Origin: Bacillus piscicola
Lineage (GTDB): Bacteria; Bacillota; Bacilli; Bacillales; Marinococcaceae
Assembly: GCF_022458745.1 (NCBI RefSeq)
Contig: NZ_JAJJJF010000002.1
Coordinates: forward strand, 434,001 to 498,000
DNA length: 64,000 bases
Direction of reading: 5' to 3'
The notes under the pieces were generated by a model, which was not told the origin of the DNA, made no database searches, and was given only the letters and a program-made list of their open reading frames with translations. The position numbers and the translations under genes are program-made. Position 1 is the stretch's first letter. Each line of letters opens with the position of its first letter. Shown in pieces: positions 8,351 to 16,745 of the stretch.

Positions 8351-9769
8351 TTAGGCCCTCTTTTCTTCCTCATACCAGTCGAAAATATTTTGCTCACGCT
8401 CGTCCGTGTCTTTTACTTGAAAGGTTCTGCCACCTGTTGTTGTAAGAACATCAGCTGACAGGGTGTAGAGTCCCTTTTTTCGTTGAAAGTAAGATTGTTT
8501 GCTTGCGATTGATTGGATATGGGTATGGGGGATGACACTGCAGCAGAGGTTGAAAATCCGCGTTTGCAAGACGCAGTGCCGGCCAGTTAACATCACCCCA
8601 CTGTCTTTAAACCTTTGCCAGCCAAACCACGTAAAGAAGACTGGTACTACGAGATACAGCCAGCCATTTGGGAGCCAAAGAAGCGCCGGTATTGCACCTA
8701 TCCACGGGAGCACGGAAGTACGAAACATGTAGCGGGGGGCGGCTCTTCTTGGCAGTTTTTCCAAGCTTTCAGGAAATTGTGCTTCTGGAAGTACTTCTTT
8801 CATCAAAGCATTGATTTCCGGCTTTTTTGCAAGCGGCAGTAAAATCGTCGATAAGTTTTCTTCCTTCGACCCCCCGCCGGCACTGTCGACATATATACTC
8901 CACATCCCTAAGAGCTGCCGGATCGGATTGGTGACATAACGGATGCTTGTAATCCGATCGACTTGCAGCGTCAATTGCCGTTTTTCCAAAATCCCCCGTT
9001 CAATGATGAGCTCATTTTCCTTTTTTCTCACTTTAAACTGTCCGTATTGTAACACGGTAAACAGCGCAGCAAGCAGCCATGTCATAATGGCAATCAACAG
9101 ACATAAGAGGACAAGAAAATACGTTCCTGTAGCAAGCAAATAACCAATGGAATTTTCATAGAAGTCGCTTGGTATGAACTGTTCGATTTGACTGAGAAAA
9201 GCGGCAGCCGCCGAAAAAATGATCCCTACTTTACCAGATGTTAATCCAGCTGCAACGATATTCGGAAAGGGAACATGATACTCAAATTCTTTTTCCTCTG
9301 ATCGTACTTCCGCTTTCTCGTCTGCTATTACATCCTCTACGCCAAGCGCTCTTCTTAAGCGTTCAGCCTCTTGCTTCGATAGCGCGGCAAGATCTACTTC
9401 CGGCTCTAAGCCGCCCCCTGCTGTTTCTATTTTCATTTTCACAACGCCAAATAGACGGTGAAAGACACCAGCTGTAATATCTAAGGACTGTATCCGGTTT
9501 CTGCGGATATAGCGATTTTTCTTCACGAAAATGCCGTGACGAATCTTCAGCTCGTTTTCTTCTATATGATAACGAAAAAAGAACCAATATAAGACACTAT
9601 ACACGAGAAGAAAGATAAGTATCGCAGGAAACAGCCAACGGGTCACAACCGATGCTGAACCGGTCCCACCTGCAAATAACGAAACGAATAAGGGGATGAT
9701 GAAATCTTTTATTTTGGCGGCATACGTAACAATGACAGCTGATTTATGAAGTCTTTGAAAGTTATGCAT
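8351..9769 (-). CDS. ydbT: YdbT-type membrane protein with bacterial PH domains
   Basis: 472 residues. Several membrane segments (for example FIIPLFVSLFAGG, and two hydrophobic pairs in the middle) alternate with repeated bPH2 domains. The repeated motif is a hydrophobic strand ending in GI(F/L)xK followed by a R-I-x-x-(I/L) strand, as in ELKIRHGIFVKKNRYIRRNR and ELIIERGILEKRQLTLQVDR. The ATG at 9769 overlaps the ydbS stop by 8 bases. YdbS and YdbT of B. subtilis are linked to resistance to heterologous antibiotics and membrane stress; the biochemical role is not settled. Confidence 0.82.
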   Translation of the reverse strand: MHNFQRLHKSAVIVTYAAKIKDFIIPLFVSLFAGGTGSASVVTRWLFPAILIFLLVYSVLYWFFFRYHIEENELKIRHGIFVKKNRYIRRNRIQSLDITAGVFHRLFGVVKMKIETAGGGLEPEVDLAALSKQEAERLRRALGVEDVIADEKAEVRSEEKEFEYHVPFPNIVAAGLTSGKVGIIFSAAAAFLSQIEQFIPSDFYENSIGYLLATGTYFLVLLCLLIAIMTWLLAALFTVLQYGQFKVRKKENELIIERGILEKRQLTLQVDRITSIRYVTNPIRQLLGMWSIYVDSAGGGSKEENLSTILLPLAKKPEINALMKEVLPEAQFPESLEKLPRRAAPRYMFRTSVLPWIGAIPALLWLPNGWLYLVVPVFFTWFGWQRFKDSGVMLTGRHCVLQTRIFNLCCSVIPHTHIQSIASKQSYFQRKKGLYTLSADVLTTTGGRTFQVKDTDEREQNIFDWYEEEKRA

Positions 9770-10241
9770 GGTTCTCATCCATTCCCGCGAGTTCCGCAAT
9801 TTGAGCACGCAGTTCCATGCCATCGTTTTCTGTTAAAGCTGGTATTTCGTGAGTACCGGCAGCAGTCGAGATGGTAACAGCCGTCAAATTAAATTTTTTA
9901 TACAAGGGTCCTTGTGCCGTGTCTACGTGCTGAACGCGCGACATCGGGATCATCGTATGTTTGCGAATGAAAATACCGCGCAGCAGTTCAACTTCTTCGC
10001 TGGACACCTCATATCGCCATATTCGCCATCTGATCTTTGGTAAAAAAACTGTTTTCCACACCCCATATAGTAAAACTACGATAAGCACGCTCCAGAAGTA
10101 CCAGAGCGGCAGGTCAAAGCGGGATGCGGCGAAGAAAAGTCCAGCCGGTATTACGAGAAGAAAAAAGGTTTCGATCACACCTTTAATACGCCAGACTGAT
10201 AAAGCTTTTTGAGAAATTCGATGAGCAGGTTGATGTCGCAA
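9762..10241 (-). CDS. ydbS: YdbS-type membrane PH-domain protein
   Basis: 159 residues from a TTG start at 10241, with GAGAGGG upstream; this matches the usual YdbS length exactly. A GTG at 10286 lacks a ribosome site. Two membrane segments around residues 25-65 are followed by one bPH2 domain (EVELLRGIFIRKHTMIPMSR, then HVDTAQGPL and AVTISTAAGTHEI). It overlaps ydbT by 8 bases, so the pair is translated together and probably forms one membrane complex. Confidence 0.82.
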   Translation of the reverse strand: MRHQPAHRISQKALSVWRIKGVIETFFLLVIPAGLFFAASRFDLPLWYFWSVLIVVLLYGVWKTVFLPKIRWRIWRYEVSSEEVELLRGIFIRKHTMIPMSRVQHVDTAQGPLYKKFNLTAVTISTAAGTHEIPALTENDGMELRAQIAELAGMDENHA

Positions 10242-10267
10242 TAGGGATACCCTCTCTTTTTTCAATA

Positions 10268-10303
10268 AATAACCGCTTGCGCACACAGCTACAAAGCGGT
10301 TTA
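10268..10303 (-). terminator. probable terminator of the CvfC-like gene
   Basis: On the minus strand the arms AACCGCTT and AAGCGGTT are separated by about 14 bases and followed by a T-rich run. The stem is short, so this is a moderate call. Confidence 0.5.
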
Positions 10304-10317
10304 ACTACGCTATCTAT

Positions 10318-11457
10318 TTATTGTTTCTTTTTTTCTTCGATCATTTCTGTCATTTGTTTCCAAACAGACCCTTTCGCCTGTTCTCCGCCTTCGATCCGCT
10401 CAAGCGCTAATTGAGCCTGCATGGCGACTTCGAATTCGGGGTCTTTGGCAGCTTTTCTAAGTGCTTCTACAGCTGTTTCATCCCCTACTTCATATAGAAA
10501 CATCGCCGCGCGCCAGCGAACAAGCTTACTGGGATCTTCGAGCGCTTCTATCATTGCCGGGATACCGGCCTTGTCACCAATGTCGGAAAAACAGTCACCA
10601 GCTGTTCGTCTTACCGTTACTGATTTGTCCTGCAGCGCTTGACGCAACAGCGGTAGAGCAGCAGCGTTTTCAATCATCCCGATATTAACGACTGCGAGTC
10701 TCCGTACAGACGCTTTTTCATCGTGCAGCGCTTTCTCCAGTACAGGAAGGTCTTCTTCTTTCGGATCCATTTGTTCGAGAGCCGCGTAACGCTCTCTCCA
10801 ATCAGGATGCGCAAGCATTTCCGGTGTAACCTTGATGTAGCGGCTTACCTGTTCAGAAACTGCTGTTTCTCCGGAGAGCGCGGTTTCAATGAGGCGTTTC
10901 AATCTGGCTTCCGAGTATGCAGCCGCTATTTCTTCTGCAACTTCCATCCCGATCTCCTCCAAATCGCTGCCATAGCGAACGCCGTGATCTTCCCATTTTC
11001 GTTCAAAAACAATGTTATCCTCTTCTTTTTGCGCTTGTAAGACGGCATCCTGAAAACGACTCGGAAGCCCTTGTCTTTTTTCCTCATCATCCGTGAAAAT
11101 TTTAAGCTGCATCGGAATCCCTTTAAACGTCTGCAGTTGAACGTGAACTTCTCCGTACGCTTCATTCGTGTGGTTCGACGTCTCCGTATGTTCCGCACTT
11201 TCTTCTCCAAAAACAGAGCGGACTTGTGGCAGAAGTACTTTCCAGTCCGCTTTCGAGTGACGTTCTACTGCCATAAAATCAGCGACATGGTAGACTCCTT
11301 TGATGCCATCTATCTCTAACAACGCACGAACAAGCTCAGGTGCATCCTCTTTGTTTTTCAGTGAATAGTTATTACTTTTCCCAGAAGGAAGCACTTCATT
11401 AAGAGTTATTTTCATCGTATTCGGACTAGGTGTTGGTTCAATTGATACTATTTTCAT
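10318..11457 (-). CDS. CvfC/YpgR-like protein: NifU-N-like domain plus HEAT repeats
   Basis: 379 residues. The first 85 residues form the Nfu/NifU N-terminal-like domain (IEPTPSPNTMKITLNEVLP). The C-terminal 170 residues are HEAT-like repeats with recurring DPKEEDLPVLEKALHDEKAS, then AALPLLRQALQDKS and GIPAMIEALEDPS segments. This is the layout of conserved virulence factor C of Staphylococcus and YpgR of B. subtilis. The HEAT part resembles phycobilin lyases but is unlikely to have that role here. A protein-interaction or Fe-S handling role is inferred. Confidence 0.82.
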   Translation of the reverse strand: MKIVSIEPTPSPNTMKITLNEVLPSGKSNNYSLKNKEDAPELVRALLEIDGIKGVYHVADFMAVERHSKADWKVLLPQVRSVFGEESAEHTETSNHTNEAYGEVHVQLQTFKGIPMQLKIFTDDEEKRQGLPSRFQDAVLQAQKEEDNIVFERKWEDHGVRYGSDLEEIGMEVAEEIAAAYSEARLKRLIETALSGETAVSEQVSRYIKVTPEMLAHPDWRERYAALEQMDPKEEDLPVLEKALHDEKASVRRLAVVNIGMIENAAALPLLRQALQDKSVTVRRTAGDCFSDIGDKAGIPAMIEALEDPSKLVRWRAAMFLYEVGDETAVEALRKAAKDPEFEVAMQAQLALERIEGGEQAKGSVWKQMTEMIEEKKKQ

Positions 11458-11576
11458 TCGCGTATACTCCTTTCGCTTCGTAGACTACCGTGCTTATGGG
11501 GAATGGTTGAGTTTGTAGAAATAAAAAGACTTTGTCACAGTAGGAAAGTATGTGAAAATTTTACTCGTTAACCAAA

Positions 11577-11868
11577 AAAGAAAATTGACATGTTTACAGA
11601 CTGAAAAGAGCGTCGGGCGGTGACTCCAGCGGGAAAAGCAACAGCTGAAGATCCCGCAGTGAACGCTTCTTGCTCACGAGGAAGCTGAAGCGTTGCCCGC
11701 GGCTAAGGAAGACACAGTGAGAACGAGCGTGAGCGAAGTTTCGAACTGATGTCGTGCTTGTGCCTGAAGGTGAAAGCATCCGCCCAGAGCGATTGGAAGC
11801 CGGGTGTAGATGTAGAAAAACAGAGTGATGAAAAATACTGTCCTCATAACCATGTCGGGAAAAACTTA
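11577..11868 (-). repeat. dispersed noncoding element, copy 2
   Basis: The minus strand matches the copies at 42.77 and 61.55 kb. All share a GTTTTTC..TGGTTATGAG start, ACATCTAC, CCAATCGCTCTGGGCGGA and the CACTGTGTCTTC segment with GCCGCGGGC. The end (CGACGCTCTTTTCAGTC, then TTTTCTTTT) matches the 42.77 kb copy. It occupies most of the 594-base gap between the CvfC-like gene and the phosphoesterase gene. Confidence 0.75.
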
Positions 11869-11962
11869 ACACATGCAGTAAGAGAACTGCTTTTGCAAGC
11901 TATAGTAAAAGTGCGTATGTTTATTGTAACATGAGTGTGTTTGTAGTTCTAAAACAAACAAG

Positions 11963-11992
11963 TTAACGACAATTGGTCCTATGATGTATAAT
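11963..11992 (+). promoter_or_regulatory. sigma-A promoter of the phosphoesterase gene
   Basis: TTAACG at 11963-11968 and TATAAT at 11987-11992 are 18 bases apart, about 60 bases before the TTG start. Confidence 0.6.
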
Positions 11993-12051
11993 GAAAAGAA
12001 TACCGTTAGATTTTTCAAAATGAAGCTGCTTAGGACAAGGAGGTTTTTAGG

Positions 12052-12780
12052 TTGCAAATTGCTCTTATTTCAGATATCCACGGCAATGCCCGTGCGTTAA
12101 AAGCCGTTTTAAATGACCTGAAAACAAAAAACATTCAGCAACTGTACGTGCTCGGGGACATTTGTTACCGTGGCCCGGAGCCGAAAAATTCACTGGAAAC
12201 CGTTCGTTCTTCTCCTGCAAAAGTGTTAAAGGGAAACGCGGATGAATGGGTCGTTCGCGGCGTTAAGAAAGGCGAGGTGCCGGACAAAGTGCTCGCCCTC
12301 ATGAATCAGGAACGGGAGTGGACGCTCGAACGGTTGACAAAAGACGACATCCGTTACTTAGAAAACCTTCCCGACTCATTTGTAGAAACACTAAGTGAGT
12401 CGATCACGATGCATGCCTTCCATGCGGTGCCGGACAACCTGTTCGACGTTGTCCCCGCCGACGCACCGGACGACGTGCTGGAAGAAAAATTAACCGGGGA
12501 GTATGATGCTGACGTTATTGTCTACAGCCATATTCATACTCCTTTCGTCCGGAAAATCGGCAAAAAACTTTTCATTAATACGGGCAGCGTCGGACTCCCT
12601 TTTGATGGCGATCCCCGTCCCTCCTACGTTTTACTTCAAGTGCACGGGAGCGATGTCTCTGCTTCTGTGGAGCGGGTAACGTATGATAATGAAAGGGTCA
12701 TGCGACAATATGATGCGAACGACTACCCAAACCGGGAACAAATGAAAACTGTCGTGAGAACCGGCAAAAAGCCTTCGTAG
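12052..12780 (+). CDS. metallophosphoesterase family protein
   Basis: 242 residues with the calcineurin-like phosphoesterase motifs in order: SDIHGN at residue 7, GDICYRGP near 37, GNADE near 62 (the GNHE/GNHD block) and SHIHTPF near 160, then NTGSVGLP. It resembles YfcE-type phosphodiesterases; the substrate is unknown. The TTG start has AAGGAGG eight bases upstream. It has its own promoter and a bidirectional terminator, so it is a single-gene unit. Confidence 0.85.
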   Translation: MQIALISDIHGNARALKAVLNDLKTKNIQQLYVLGDICYRGPEPKNSLETVRSSPAKVLKGNADEWVVRGVKKGEVPDKVLALMNQEREWTLERLTKDDIRYLENLPDSFVETLSESITMHAFHAVPDNLFDVVPADAPDDVLEEKLTGEYDADVIVYSHIHTPFVRKIGKKLFINTGSVGLPFDGDPRPSYVLLQVHGSDVSASVERVTYDNERVMRQYDANDYPNREQMKTVVRTGKKPS

Positions 12781-12836
12781 CTACGTCATCCATTCGATGC
12801 TTGCGCCGACACGGTTCGCGGCAAACTGTCATTCAC

Positions 12837-12873
12837 AAAACAGACCTGCTCACAAAGTGGACAGGTCTGTTTT
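12837..12873. terminator. bidirectional terminator
   Basis: Arms AAAACAGACCTG and CAGGTCTGTTTT are perfect complements around 13 bases. It lies between the convergent phosphoesterase and thioredoxin genes, and its right arm reaches the thioredoxin stop codon. Confidence 0.88.
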
Positions 12874-13198
12874 AGTCTGAAGTACGAAGCAGCGGGGATA
12901 GACGGCTTAATAATGCCGGTACGGAATGAAACGCATAGATTGTCTGCAATGTTTCACCATTCTCTATTACTTTTAAACAAGGTACACTTGTTATTTGTTC
13001 CGCTTGCAATAATTCCGGCACGACATTCGCATTTACTTTTACGAACAATTCCTCCGGCCAAAGCATCTGCAGAGAGAGAAGCATTTTTTCCGCAACGGTA
13101 CACGTGCCGCATAACGGCGTATAAAAAAATACCAGAAAACGTTCTCGCTCTTGAAGCAACTGCTTTATCTCCTGTTGTGTCTTATCCTCTATCCTCAT
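12872..13198 (-). CDS. thioredoxin family protein
   Basis: 108 residues, thioredoxin fold. The redox motif is CGTC (FYTPLCGTCTVAEKML) near residue 30, and the cis-proline is in SVPCLKV near residue 73, preceded unusually by no charged loop. It resembles small Bacillus thioredoxin-like proteins such as YusE. The start site GGCGGA is weak. No partner gene is nearby. It is a probable cytoplasmic thiol-disulfide oxidoreductase; the electron donor is unknown. Confidence 0.8.
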   Translation of the reverse strand: MRIEDKTQQEIKQLLQERERFLVFFYTPLCGTCTVAEKMLLSLQMLWPEELFVKVNANVVPELLQAEQITSVPCLKVIENGETLQTIYAFHSVPALLSRLSPLLRTSD

Positions 13199-13334
13199 CT
13201 TTGATCCGCCGGCACGTTAACTCGTTCTACACGCACATTCATGACCGGCACCAACCTTTCTAAATTTTGATCTCCCACTTTTTCCCTTATCATAACACTG
13301 GACAAAAAACCTTTCCATTTATGTAGCGCATTCT

Positions 13335-13696
13335 TTATGGGACCATCCATTTTCTATGAAGTCATGTATTCCATCATAAACGCTTTATGACGTTGTTATT
13401 TTTGGTATTTAGTTTTTTTATGACATCAACGCCCCACTATGACGTCGTTGTTTGTGCGAGGAGTAATTTTTACAGCATCATTCATCCTCTATGGTGTTGT
13501 TATTTTGCCGACTGTGCTTTTTCATGACGTCATATCGTTCCTATGACGTCGTTGTTTTCTCGGGAGTATTTTTTCAGGGCTTCATACATGCTTTATGACG
13601 TCCCTATTTTCCTGCAAGCCGTTTTTCAAGGCTTCATACGCGCTCTATGGTGTCGTTATTTTCCTGAATACGCGCTTTCATGATGGCATCTGTTCA
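13335..13696 (+). repeat. 52-bp tandem repeat array, locus 1 (seven degenerate units)
   Basis: Units begin with CTATGACGTCGTTATTTTC or variants. Starts at 13385, 13437, 13489, 13541, 13593 and 13645 are exactly 52 bases apart; a more diverged unit starts near 13335. Each unit has a second motif, TTTTCATGACGTCAT, about 33 bases in. There is no continuous reading frame. The array fills the gap after the DUF3891 gene's stop. Confidence 0.85.
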
Positions 13697-13718
13697 TCCC
13701 TTTCCTGCACTTGGTCTT

Positions 13719-14480
13719 TTAGATAGCTGGAGGGATGAACGAGACAGTTCTTACAAATTTTTCACCGCACTGCGTAAATGCTTCTGCTGGCTTGGCCGCC
13801 ACGTCCTTTTTCGATACCCGTGTTCCGTGAATGTGAACAGTTAGTGTTTCTGTTAACGGGAAGGGAGTTAACATAATATTTTTATCCGATACAAATTGTG
13901 GGTATATGAACTCGTTTTCCAAAAAATCAAACTGATACTGAAATCCGTTTCGGAACCAGCTCACCTCTTCTTCTTTTTGAACGCCCGGTACATTCATGCA
14001 GGCATATAACGAAAGATCATCGCAGAATTGGAGGATATCTAAATGAGTGGCTGCTTGTGACATATCGTCGAGTTCCTGCTTCATCTGTTGCTGTCGTTTG
14101 CTTTCCTCTGCTAAAAACTGCTTTCCTTCTGCAGTCGTACTGGACGTAAAAAAAGAAGCATAATGAAGGCTTGAGAGCAGGCCGCTGTACAGGTGTATGT
14201 CCGTGGTCTCCTGAATGCCGCGCCGGTACGCATTCAACTTTTCTGTTTCGGGATAGTTTGTGAAGGCGTACGGCATGTTTGTCTCTTCATTTAGAATCGG
14301 ATTTTTATCAAGTGGAATCCAAGCCCGGTCATGTTCGCGGATTGCGGTCAGAAGCGGTTGCCACTTAGGATGATGCTTCCTTGTGTCGTCAGCCAAAACG
14401 GTTCCTATCTCGAATGCTATCCGAGCGTGTTCGTGTTGAGGAATTAACTCCATATTAGAGCCTCTATCGTTCACAATCAC
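13719..14480 (-). CDS. DUF3891 family protein
   Basis: 253 residues. The conserved family elements are an N-terminal LIPQHEHARIAFEIG, then AIREHDRAWIPLD with its HD pair, and LLSSLHYASFF. The repeated His/Asp residues suggest a metal-binding HD-like fold, but no activity is known. The GTG start at 14480 has GGAGGGG six bases upstream and gives the usual MIV-x-DRG beginning. It stands alone, followed directly by the 52-bp repeat array. Confidence 0.8.
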   Translation of the reverse strand: MIVNDRGSNMELIPQHEHARIAFEIGTVLADDTRKHHPKWQPLLTAIREHDRAWIPLDKNPILNEETNMPYAFTNYPETEKLNAYRRGIQETTDIHLYSGLLSSLHYASFFTSSTTAEGKQFLAEESKRQQQMKQELDDMSQAATHLDILQFCDDLSLYACMNVPGVQKEEEVSWFRNGFQYQFDFLENEFIYPQFVSDKNIMLTPFPLTETLTVHIHGTRVSKKDVAAKPAEAFTQCGEKFVRTVSFIPPAI

Positions 14481-14523
14481 TCTTTACCCCTCCATCCACC
14501 TGTTGGAATAAGATCGGACCTCA

Positions 14524-14591
14524 TGAAACAAGACCGAACTTCTCCATTTGTACCGCTGTGCTTACGGTGTTTCCCCTGGAGATGTTCGGCC
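14524..14591 (-). terminator. large stem downstream of ilvA
   Basis: CCGAACTTCTCC (from 14534) and GGAGATGTTCGG (from 14578) pair with one mismatch, and a small inner hairpin ACCG/CGGT lies in the loop. On the minus strand the stem is followed by TTGTTT. The T-run is poor, so termination is only likely. Confidence 0.45.
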
Positions 14592-14600
14592 CTGCACGTT

Positions 14601-15848
14601 TTAAATCAGAAAGTTAAAAAGGCTTTCTTCTTTGTTTATTTCGTGATAGCGAAATCCTTTTTTATGGAAACGGTCAATCAGTGGATGGTAATCTTTGCTG
14701 TCGGCAAGCTCAATTCCGACAAGTGCTGGACCGTTCGGTTTGTTATTTTTTTTGTTATACTCGAACCTTGTAATATCATCATTTGGCCCAAGAACTTCAT
14801 GAAGAAATTCACGCAGAGCCCCGGCCCGCTGCGGAAATTCAATGATAAAGTAATACTGGAGCCCTTCGTAGCGGAGCGATTTTTCCCGCATCTCTTCCAT
14901 ACGGCCGATGTCATTGTTGCCGCCGCTTACGACACAAACGATTGTTTTTCCTTTAATGTCATCTTTAAAGAAATCCAGTGCGGAGATCGACATTGCCCCT
15001 GCCGGTTCCGCAACCAGGGCGTTTTCGTTATAAAGCTGTAAAATGGTCGTACAAATTTTCCCTTCCGGAACTAACGAAATATCGTCGACTGTCGTCTGGC
15101 AGATCTCAAACGGGATATCCCCAACCCTCTTCACGGCAGCACCATCAACAAACTTATCGATGTTCTCCAGTTCGACAAGTTCATTTTTATCGAGGGATAC
15201 TTTCATACTTGGGGCTCCCGCCGGTTCGGTTCCAATGATTTTTGTATGAGGTGAGATCGACTTAATGTATGTCGAAACCCCGGAGATTAGCCCGCCGCCG
15301 CCGATCGCACAAAAGACGTAATCAATCGGCTCTTCAATGTCATTCATAATTTCCATTCCGACCGTACCTTGTCCGGCGATGACCTTTTCGTTGTTAAACG
15401 GGTGGATGAATGCCATGTCATGCTCCTCGCAGTAGGACATGGCTTCTTTGTAAGAATCGTCAAATGTATCGCCTGTGAGGACAACATCTACATACTCCTT
15501 GCCAAACAGCTTGACTTGCCCTACTTTCTGTCGCGGCGTCGTGGTTGGCATAAAAATTTTGCCCTTAACTTGGAGTGCCCGACAAGAGTATGCCACTCCT
15601 TGCGCGTGGTTACCTGCGCTTGCACAAACAACCCCGTTTTCCATCTGGGCTTTTGGCAGGCTGTGCATTAAATGATAAGCCCCTCTTAGTTTAAAAGAAC
15701 GAACGACTTGTAAATCCTCTCTTTTTAAATAAATATTCGCATCGTATCGTTCAGATAACACTTGATTTTTCTGGAGGGGCGTGTGGGTAACAACATCTTT
15801 TAAAGTTTGGTTGGCAATAATGATATCTTCAATATGGACTTTCGGCAT
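14601..15848 (-). CDS. ilvA: threonine ammonia-lyase (biosynthetic threonine dehydratase)
   Basis: 415 residues. PLP-dependent enzyme converting threonine to 2-oxobutanoate, the first step of isoleucine synthesis. The PLP lysine is in VVRSFKLRGAYH near residue 58, the substrate loop is CASAGNHAQGVAYSC, and the phosphate-binding glycine loop is AIGGGGLISG. A single C-terminal ACT-like regulatory domain of about 85 residues (YYFIIEFPQRAGALREFL) gives the short Bacillus form. No other ilv gene is near. No T-box is visible in the short upstream region. Confidence 0.95.
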   Translation of the reverse strand: MPKVHIEDIIIANQTLKDVVTHTPLQKNQVLSERYDANIYLKREDLQVVRSFKLRGAYHLMHSLPKAQMENGVVCASAGNHAQGVAYSCRALQVKGKIFMPTTTPRQKVGQVKLFGKEYVDVVLTGDTFDDSYKEAMSYCEEHDMAFIHPFNNEKVIAGQGTVGMEIMNDIEEPIDYVFCAIGGGGLISGVSTYIKSISPHTKIIGTEPAGAPSMKVSLDKNELVELENIDKFVDGAAVKRVGDIPFEICQTTVDDISLVPEGKICTTILQLYNENALVAEPAGAMSISALDFFKDDIKGKTIVCVVSGGNNDIGRMEEMREKSLRYEGLQYYFIIEFPQRAGALREFLHEVLGPNDDITRFEYNKKNNKPNGPALVGIELADSKDYHPLIDRFHKKGFRYHEINKEESLFNFLI

Positions 15849-15951
15849 GTTTCATTATCCTTTCCATTTCACACTGCTGTCTAAAAACCTTGTCTATTAT
15901 AACATAATGTGGGTATTATTCTCGATGAGTGTGAACAATAACGACGAACAA

Positions 15952-15980
15952 TTGCTAAAATGATTGGCAGAATATATAAT
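15952..15980 (+). promoter_or_regulatory. sigma-A promoter of the small membrane protein gene
   Basis: TTGCTA at 15952-15957 and TATAAT at 15975-15980 are separated by 17 bases, about 70 bases before the ATG at 16054. Confidence 0.7.
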
Positions 15981-16053
15981 AAGAACGGATGAAAGATTCA
16001 TCAGAATAGCATTTATGTTACATACTATCATACTAAAAAGAGGTGGTTTTGAA

Positions 16054-16230
16054 ATGAACAAATGGACGGCAGCGTTTTTCACTATGCTTGCAGCTTTATT
16101 TATTCCAGCAAACGCCTATGCAGCCGAAATGACATGGAGCGATGCAGAACCGATGTTTATCACCGTTTTAACGATCATTTCCGTTGTAGCACTCGTATAC
16201 TTTATTTATTCCATGATACGAAACGTTTAA
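16054..16230 (+). CDS. small secreted or membrane protein, unknown function
   Basis: 58 residues. Residues 1-23 look like a signal peptide with an AYA-AE cleavage site. A short acidic stretch (EMTWSDAEPM) follows, then a membrane segment of about 20 residues and a basic tail, RNV. AGAGGTGG lies seven bases before the ATG, and the gene has its own promoter and strong terminator. No family is recognised. The good expression signals make it more credible than its size suggests. Confidence 0.7.
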   Translation: MNKWTAAFFTMLAALFIPANAYAAEMTWSDAEPMFITVLTIISVVALVYFIYSMIRNV

Positions 16231-16266
16231 CATGAAAAACGATTGAGCGTGAGCCATATGGTTGTT

Positions 16267-16311
16267 AAAAGCCTTTCTGAGTACTACGGTAATTCAGAAA
16301 GGCTTTTTTTT
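16267..16311 (+). terminator. rho-independent terminator
   Basis: Arms AAAAGCCTTTCTGA and TCAGAAAGGCTTTT are perfect complements around 13 bases, followed by further T residues. Confidence 0.92.
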
Positions 16312-16388
16312 GATGTTTAACGAATACACATTTGGTAAAATAACCATAGATGGACCTGACAAAGTTAAGGAAGCAGGGAGGAATTTCG

Positions 16389-16700
16389 ATGAGTGATAGG
16401 TTAAAAAAAGGGTTCTTTTTAGGCCTTGGTGTAGCTGCTTATGGCAAGGAGAAGATTCAACAGTATGTGGATGATCTTGTCACAAAAGGGAAACTAACGC
16501 CGCGTGAAGCAGAAGAATGGAAAAATGACCTTATGCAGAAGGGCCAAGACACGGAGAAAGAATGGACAGAGCAAACAAAAAATAAAATGCAGCAATCGTT
16601 TAAAGAAATGGGCTTGGCAACGGAACAGGACTTGAAACGTTTGGAAGAGAAGCTGCAAGCGATCGAACAAAAGTTAACCGAGAAAGAAGAGGAAGGCTAA
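16389..16700 (+). CDS. phasin-like coiled-coil protein
   Basis: 103 residues. The N-terminus, GFFLGLGVAAYGKEKIQQY, is glycine-rich. It is followed by LVTKGKLTPREAEEW and a long charged coiled coil. This matches the small proteins annotated as PHA-synthesis regulator phasins. The ATG at 16389 has GGGAGGA six bases upstream. It lies 45 bases before the AarF-type kinase gene, an arrangement seen elsewhere, so the two may work together. Confidence 0.7.
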   Translation: MSDRLKKGFFLGLGVAAYGKEKIQQYVDDLVTKGKLTPREAEEWKNDLMQKGQDTEKEWTEQTKNKMQQSFKEMGLATEQDLKRLEEKLQAIEQKLTEKEEEG

Positions 16701-16745
16701 TCTCATCACATTTTTAAAATATGGTTGCATAAGGAAGGAATAGAC

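Noticed and set aside
8030-8458. 142-residue plus-strand reading frame
   Set aside because: It overlaps the end of the 7282 gene, a strong terminator and the end of ydbT.
11594-11872. 92-residue minus-strand reading frame
   Set aside because: It coincides with dispersed element copy 2 and is not kept in the other copies.
14523-15041. 172-residue plus-strand reading frame
   Set aside because: It is antisense to ilvA, whose identity is firm, and has no recognisable product.
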